The notes under the pieces: generated by a model
The model's database searches: none
Seen by the model: only the letters and a program-made list of their open reading frames with translations
What the model was told of the DNA's origin: nothing
Shown: piece after piece, positions 5,106-5,353 of the stretch
Numbering within the stretch: the first letter of the stretch is position 1
Layout: each line of letters starts with the position of its first letter
NCBI GenBank assembly: GCA_964374095.1
Contig: CAYJXJ010000257.1
Coordinates: 1 to 5,353, forward strand
DNA length: 5,353 nt
Direction: 5' to 3'
Origin: CAYJXJ01 sp964374095
GTDB lineage: Bacteria > Elusimicrobiota > Elusimicrobia > UBA1565 > UBA9628
Program-made: the position numbers and the translations under genes

Positions 5106-5259
5106 TGACTGCGCGGGAGAAAAGCCCGAGATCGCGATTCTGCGCGACGCCGCCGATGTGGCGCGCGCCCAACACCTCATCGAGCGCCAGAAGTACGCCC
5201 GCGAGAACAAGGGCGGCCAGCCGACGGCCAAGCCCAAGTACGAGCCGCCGAGCGCTTAG
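5101..5259 (+). pseudogene. 3' end of an unrecognised plus-strand gene
   Basis: The plus-strand frame ending in TAG (5257-5259) reads EKPEIAILRDAADVARAQHL, then IERQKYARENKGGQPTAKPK, YEPPSA. It has the composition, G/C third positions and charged-helix-plus-proline-tail look of a true C-terminus. No ATG, GTG or TTG precedes it in frame below GTG 5158, and the frame above ~5100 (back to a stop at 5038-5040) is Gly/Leu-rich and not protein-like. I infer that the 5' part is missing. A short gene starting at GTG 5158 (33 residues) cannot be excluded. A weak hairpin, GCGGG-AAAGCC-CCCGC (5266-5281), follows the stop with no T-run. Nothing further is recognised to the window end. Confidence 0.4.
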
Positions 5260-5353
5260 CGGACCGCGGGAAAGCCCCCGCAGTTGCCCGGCAGTGCGCT
5301 AGTACACGCGGCGAGGAGTTCGCCACGGGTTTTTCTCCCGACTTCACCCAGGG

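Overview
The window is GC-rich bacterial DNA with strongly G/C-biased third codon positions. Sec signal peptides and sigma-70-like promoters suggest an environmental bacterium, probably with a Gram-negative-type envelope, but nothing here fixes the phylum. It looks like an accessory, decaying locus: three intact or nearly intact genes sit among at least five broken ones, most of them remnants of mobile DNA.

Left edge (1-850), all reading on the minus strand: the 3' part of a group II intron (domain V plus the last ~115 codons of its reverse transcriptase/maturase), then a ~93-bp inverted-repeat element that overlaps a strong hairpin, then a fossil of a tyrosine recombinase resembling integron integrases, with an internal deletion that changes frame.

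Centre (831-3625): a 477-aa multi-spanning HTTM-domain membrane protein (minus strand) with a clear sigma-70 promoter, and a divergent 274-aa exported alpha/beta-hydrolase-like protein (plus strand). A ~490-bp spacer separates their starts. Both promoters carry an extended -10 of the form TGTTAT(A/C)CT placed very close to the start codon. The hydrolase mRNA is probably leaderless and the HTTM mRNA nearly so. They may share regulation or function, but no pathway can be named.

Right part (3626-5353): an unrecognised exported protein (3803-~4645, minus) of visibly lower GC and without a normal start codon; the N-terminal piece of an integrase-type transposase (plus) joined directly to the signal peptide of a truncated exported protein (minus); the 3' end of the gene upstream of that protein; and the 3' end of a plus-strand gene. 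The last two are truncated head to head near 5085-5110. At least three independent gene-breaking junctions (near 767, 4840 and 5100) are the main message of the window. No RNA genes other than the intron, no CRISPR array and no complete mobile element were seen.
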